Both the position numbers and the translations under genes were made by a program. From positions 1-24,316 of the forward strand of contig CAZVLN010000035.1 of NCBI GenBank assembly GCA_964627995.1: a stretch of DNA of 24,316 nucleotides, read 5' to 3'. Below, in pieces: positions 22,884 through 24,316 of this stretch. The DNA comes from JAWLFI01 sp964627995 (lineage in GTDB: Bacteria; Bacteroidota; Bacteroidia; Chitinophagales; Saprospiraceae). Numbering within the stretch: the stretch's first letter is position 1; every line of letters begins with the position of its first letter. The notes under the pieces were generated by a model. The model had not been told where the DNA came from and ran no database searches. It saw only the letters and a list, made by a program, of their open reading frames with translations.

Positions 22884-23501
22884 ATGAAAAGACAAGCATA
22901 CGACGACCCGAAAGAGGATAGTTTCTTCGGCACCTCCTTTCTCTTATATCTCGTACTCGCCGCCATCACCTTTTTATTTCTCGGTGTTATGGGTGCCTAT
23001 ATGTACAATCGCGCCCTGTTTGATCTCCCGGGAATGGAAATACCGGGCATCTTTTATGTCAGCACCTTTCTGATCGTAGGAGTGAGCTTTTTGGTCCGAT
23101 CAGCCCGACATGCCTTCCAAATTTCCCATTTTGATCAACTCTTTCAGCGGTGGGCCGGCATCTTTTTAGCGCTCCTTTTATTCATTGGACTGCAAATATA
23201 TGGCTGGTATGAATTAATCGACTCCGGCTTGCCTGCCGAGGCCAACAATTCTGTCGGATATCTATATGTCCTATCTGCCCTGCACATCGTCCACATCATT
23301 ATTGGATTTCCTTTTCATATCAAAGAATTGTGGAAGCAGTACAAATCCCAGCAATCCGGAGATTTTTCAAAAATGGAGTATCTGGCTCAACATGAAAATC
23401 GAGACCGCCTAACACTCATGGGACGGTATTGGCATTACTTGGACATGTTGTGGATCGTATTGATGATCTTTTTCATCGTCAATACGTATATCTGGATTTA
23501 A
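22884..23501 (+). CDS. heme-copper oxidase subunit III family protein
   Basis: A five-helix membrane protein of 205 residues, a length and helix count matching the short form of cytochrome c oxidase subunit III (COX3/CyoC-like). Helices are near 18-40, 57-75, 90-108, 124-146 and 185-203. Family marks are ALHIVHIIIGFPFH (helix 4, HxxHxxxG) and YWHYLDMLWIVLM (final helix, the YWH-D-W motif). Subunit III stabilises the catalytic subunit I and helps proton uptake. Subunits I and II are not in the window, so it is an orphan subunit gene, 12 bases behind the NhaC antiporter and probably cotranscribed with it. The structured repeat copy C begins right after its stop codon. Confidence 0.88.
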   Translation: MKRQAYDDPKEDSFFGTSFLLYLVLAAITFLFLGVMGAYMYNRALFDLPGMEIPGIFYVSTFLIVGVSFLVRSARHAFQISHFDQLFQRWAGIFLALLLFIGLQIYGWYELIDSGLPAEANNSVGYLYVLSALHIVHIIIGFPFHIKELWKQYKSQQSGDFSKMEYLAQHENRDRLTLMGRYWHYLDMLWIVLMIFFIVNTYIWI

Positions 23502-23655
23502 TGTATTTGGCCGTGCCCCTCGAGGTGTCCGCCAATGGGCGGGCACCTCGGGGTCGGGCCATTCGGGGGTTCCGTCCTCAAGCGGCTCCGCCGCTCACGG
23601 ACCGCCTGCGATTCTCTTGGCGCCCCTACTACCCCTCACGGGAAAATACTTTTTA
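23502..23655 (+). repeat. GC-rich structured repeat, copy C
   Basis: This starts directly after the TAA of the oxidase subunit gene and runs in the same direction. Order: TGTATTTGGCCG, then a 13-pair hairpin (CGAGGTGTCCGCC 23521-23533, AATG, GGCGGGCACCTCG 23538-23550, one G-U pair), core GGTCGGGCCATTC (23552-23564), then GGGGTTCCGT. A second hairpin follows (AGCGGC 23581-23586, TCC, GCCGCT 23590-23595, extended by CCGT/ACGG). The tail GGCGCCCCTACTACCCCTC leads to ACGGG and a short T-run (TTTTT at 23650-23654). The layout matches copy B. The frames at 23429-23656 and 23535-23813 follow hairpins, not codon patterns, and I do not call them genes. Confidence 0.8.
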
Positions 23656-23940
23656 GATTGACCTTGGCACTAAATATGTTCAGTGGTTTAAAGATACTCC
23701 TTCACCCGAATAAGAAAAATATATTGAAGGGCGAAGCAGAGATTTCAGTGAGTAAATTCAAATCCCTTTTTTCAAATAATTATTGTTCAGGATCCCGCGG
23801 TAAAACCAAGTAAAAAAACTTATTCCTCTTGTCTTCTACTAGATTTATAGTACGATTAGGGAACGCAGACACGGAACCCCGCAGTGGATAAACGGTAAGC
23901 CTAAAATATCTAAAACATCCGGACATCAAGTTAATAAGCC
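23656..23940. other. non-coding stretch with a possible degraded repeat
   Basis: The 285 bases are AT-rich and contain no gene I can support. On the minus strand near 23858-23890 the string GCGGGGTTCCGTGTCTGCG, followed by TTCCCTAATCG, resembles the GGGGTTCCG and CTATCCCT blocks of the structured repeat. This may be a decayed, oppositely oriented piece. The match is short. Confidence 0.35.
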
Positions 23941-24055
23941 CAGGGTTAAGATAAACCCCTTCGTTAAGCCCTGAAGGGGCTCAGAACAATAGCACAGGCT
24001 AAATGCCTGTGTTGAATAGAAGGTGTTTTTAAAGCCCTGAATGGGCGCAGTAAAG
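23941..24055 (+). repeat. REP-like palindromic repeat cluster
   Basis: Two direct copies of AAGCCCTGAANGGGC lie 66 bases apart (23966-23980 and 24032-24046), and the following bases are also similar. The first copy sits in nested hairpins: CCCCTTC 23956-23962 pairs with GAAGGGG 23973-23979. A second stem, CACAGGC 23993-23999 with GCCTGTG 24005-24011 (loop TAAAT), follows. The pattern GCCCTGAAGGGGC plus a second short hairpin resembles, from memory, REP-type elements of Bacteroidota linked with IS200-like (RAYT) transposases. No transposase is inside the window. Confidence 0.6.
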
Positions 24056-24125
24056 CATTTTGAATAAAAATATCGGTCTGAGGGTACACCTCACTTTCAG
24101 CAGAATCATCATAATTTAAGCGAAA

Positions 24126-24142
24126 TCACGCGAAACGCGTGA
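24126..24142. repeat. 7-base-pair hairpin
   Basis: TCACGCG, loop AAA, CGCGTGA is a perfect stem. The following run is A on the plus strand, so it is not a standard terminator in either direction. A ten-base palindrome AGCCCGGGCT follows at 24185-24194. Confidence 0.6.
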
Positions 24143-24253
24143 GAGGAAAAAAATCTGTTTGTATTTCATTTCTTTTGAGAAAGCAGCCCGGGCTTTACTA
24201 CCTCGCACTTTCAGAGCTTTTAGCTTGTAAGTATAAGGAATGGAAGTATTAAG

Positions 24254-24316
24254 ATGAACTCCCTAATTTCACAATGGTTGAAGCTGAACAGCAGCGAAGG
24301 TGGTCCGCTTAGTAAG
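24254..24316 (+). CDS. possible start of a gene running off the window
   Basis: An ATG at 24254 opens 21 codons with no stop before the window ends (MNSLISQWLKLNSSEGGPLS and one more). The residue mix looks protein-like and it faces the same way as the REP-like cluster. There is no clear promoter or ribosome-binding site, and 21 codons without a stop is weak evidence. No family can be named. Confidence 0.3.
   Translation, partial: MNSLISQWLKLNSSEGGPLSK

Noticed and set aside
23429..23813. Two frames (75 and 92 codons) over copy C
   Set aside because: One overlaps the oxidase subunit gene out of frame. Both are translations of the hairpin element with no family signature.
23656..24253. tRNA or rRNA gene
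   Set aside because: I looked for cloverleaf arms and the T-loop GGTTCRA pattern and found none that fit together.

Overview
The window looks like a chromosomal segment of a member of the Bacteroidota, probably from a draft or metagenome assembly. Four things in the sequence support this. One large secreted protein ends in a type IX secretion (T9SS) sorting domain. Several promoters carry the Bacteroidota -7 box TAnnTTTG, and ribosome-binding sites are mostly absent. The gene content (NamZ/DUF1343, a helix-hairpin-helix plus barrel protein, an AGMO-like sterol desaturase, CdaA and PgpH) is typical of the phylum. A run of exactly 100 N marks a scaffold gap. I cannot place the organism below phylum or class. 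All protein calls come from reading motifs, not from searches.

Layout. Bases 1-212 are the end of an ABC-2 type permease. Bases 213-1408 carry no credible gene. They hold a GC-rich hairpin element (copy A), a tandem array of a roughly 239-base unit built around a 26-base palindrome and broken by the gap, and a second hairpin element (copy B). From 1409 to 5002 the minus strand carries cdaA (c-di-AMP synthase), an M20 dipeptidase, an FKBP-type isomerase and trmD, the last three tightly packed. At 5282-7381 is a plus-strand helix-hairpin-helix/barrel protein. A NamZ-like muramidase and a prolyl oligopeptidase lipoprotein diverge from a 43-base gap near 8.68 kb. A membrane di-iron hydroxylase follows at 11.0-12.3 kb. 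From 16913 down to 12312 is a compact minus-strand operon: ABC ATPase, cobalamin adenosyltransferase, PgpH-type HD phosphodiesterase, M20 amidohydrolase. Then come a deoxynucleoside kinase and a YggS protein (+), the FG-GAP/T9SS protein (-), and an NhaC antiporter with a cytochrome oxidase subunit III gene (+). Bases 23502-24253 are a second repeat-rich stretch (hairpin element copy C and a REP-like palindromic cluster). A possible new reading frame runs off the right edge.

How the genes relate. Most are housekeeping or envelope genes. The clearest functional link is c-di-AMP: the window encodes both a synthase (CdaA) and a likely hydrolase (PgpH) about 8.5 kb apart on the same strand. NamZ, POP, the FG-GAP protein, FKBP and the HhH/barrel protein are exported and act in or beyond the periplasm.

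The least explained part is the non-coding DNA. Three copies of one structured element share a head (TGT-TTTGG), a core (GGTCGGGCYATYC) and a tail (CTACTATCCCT...CGGG). Their hairpin arms differ in sequence but keep pairing. All three lie downstream of a gene and in that gene's sense direction. Together with the palindrome array this is the best candidate here for something undescribed.
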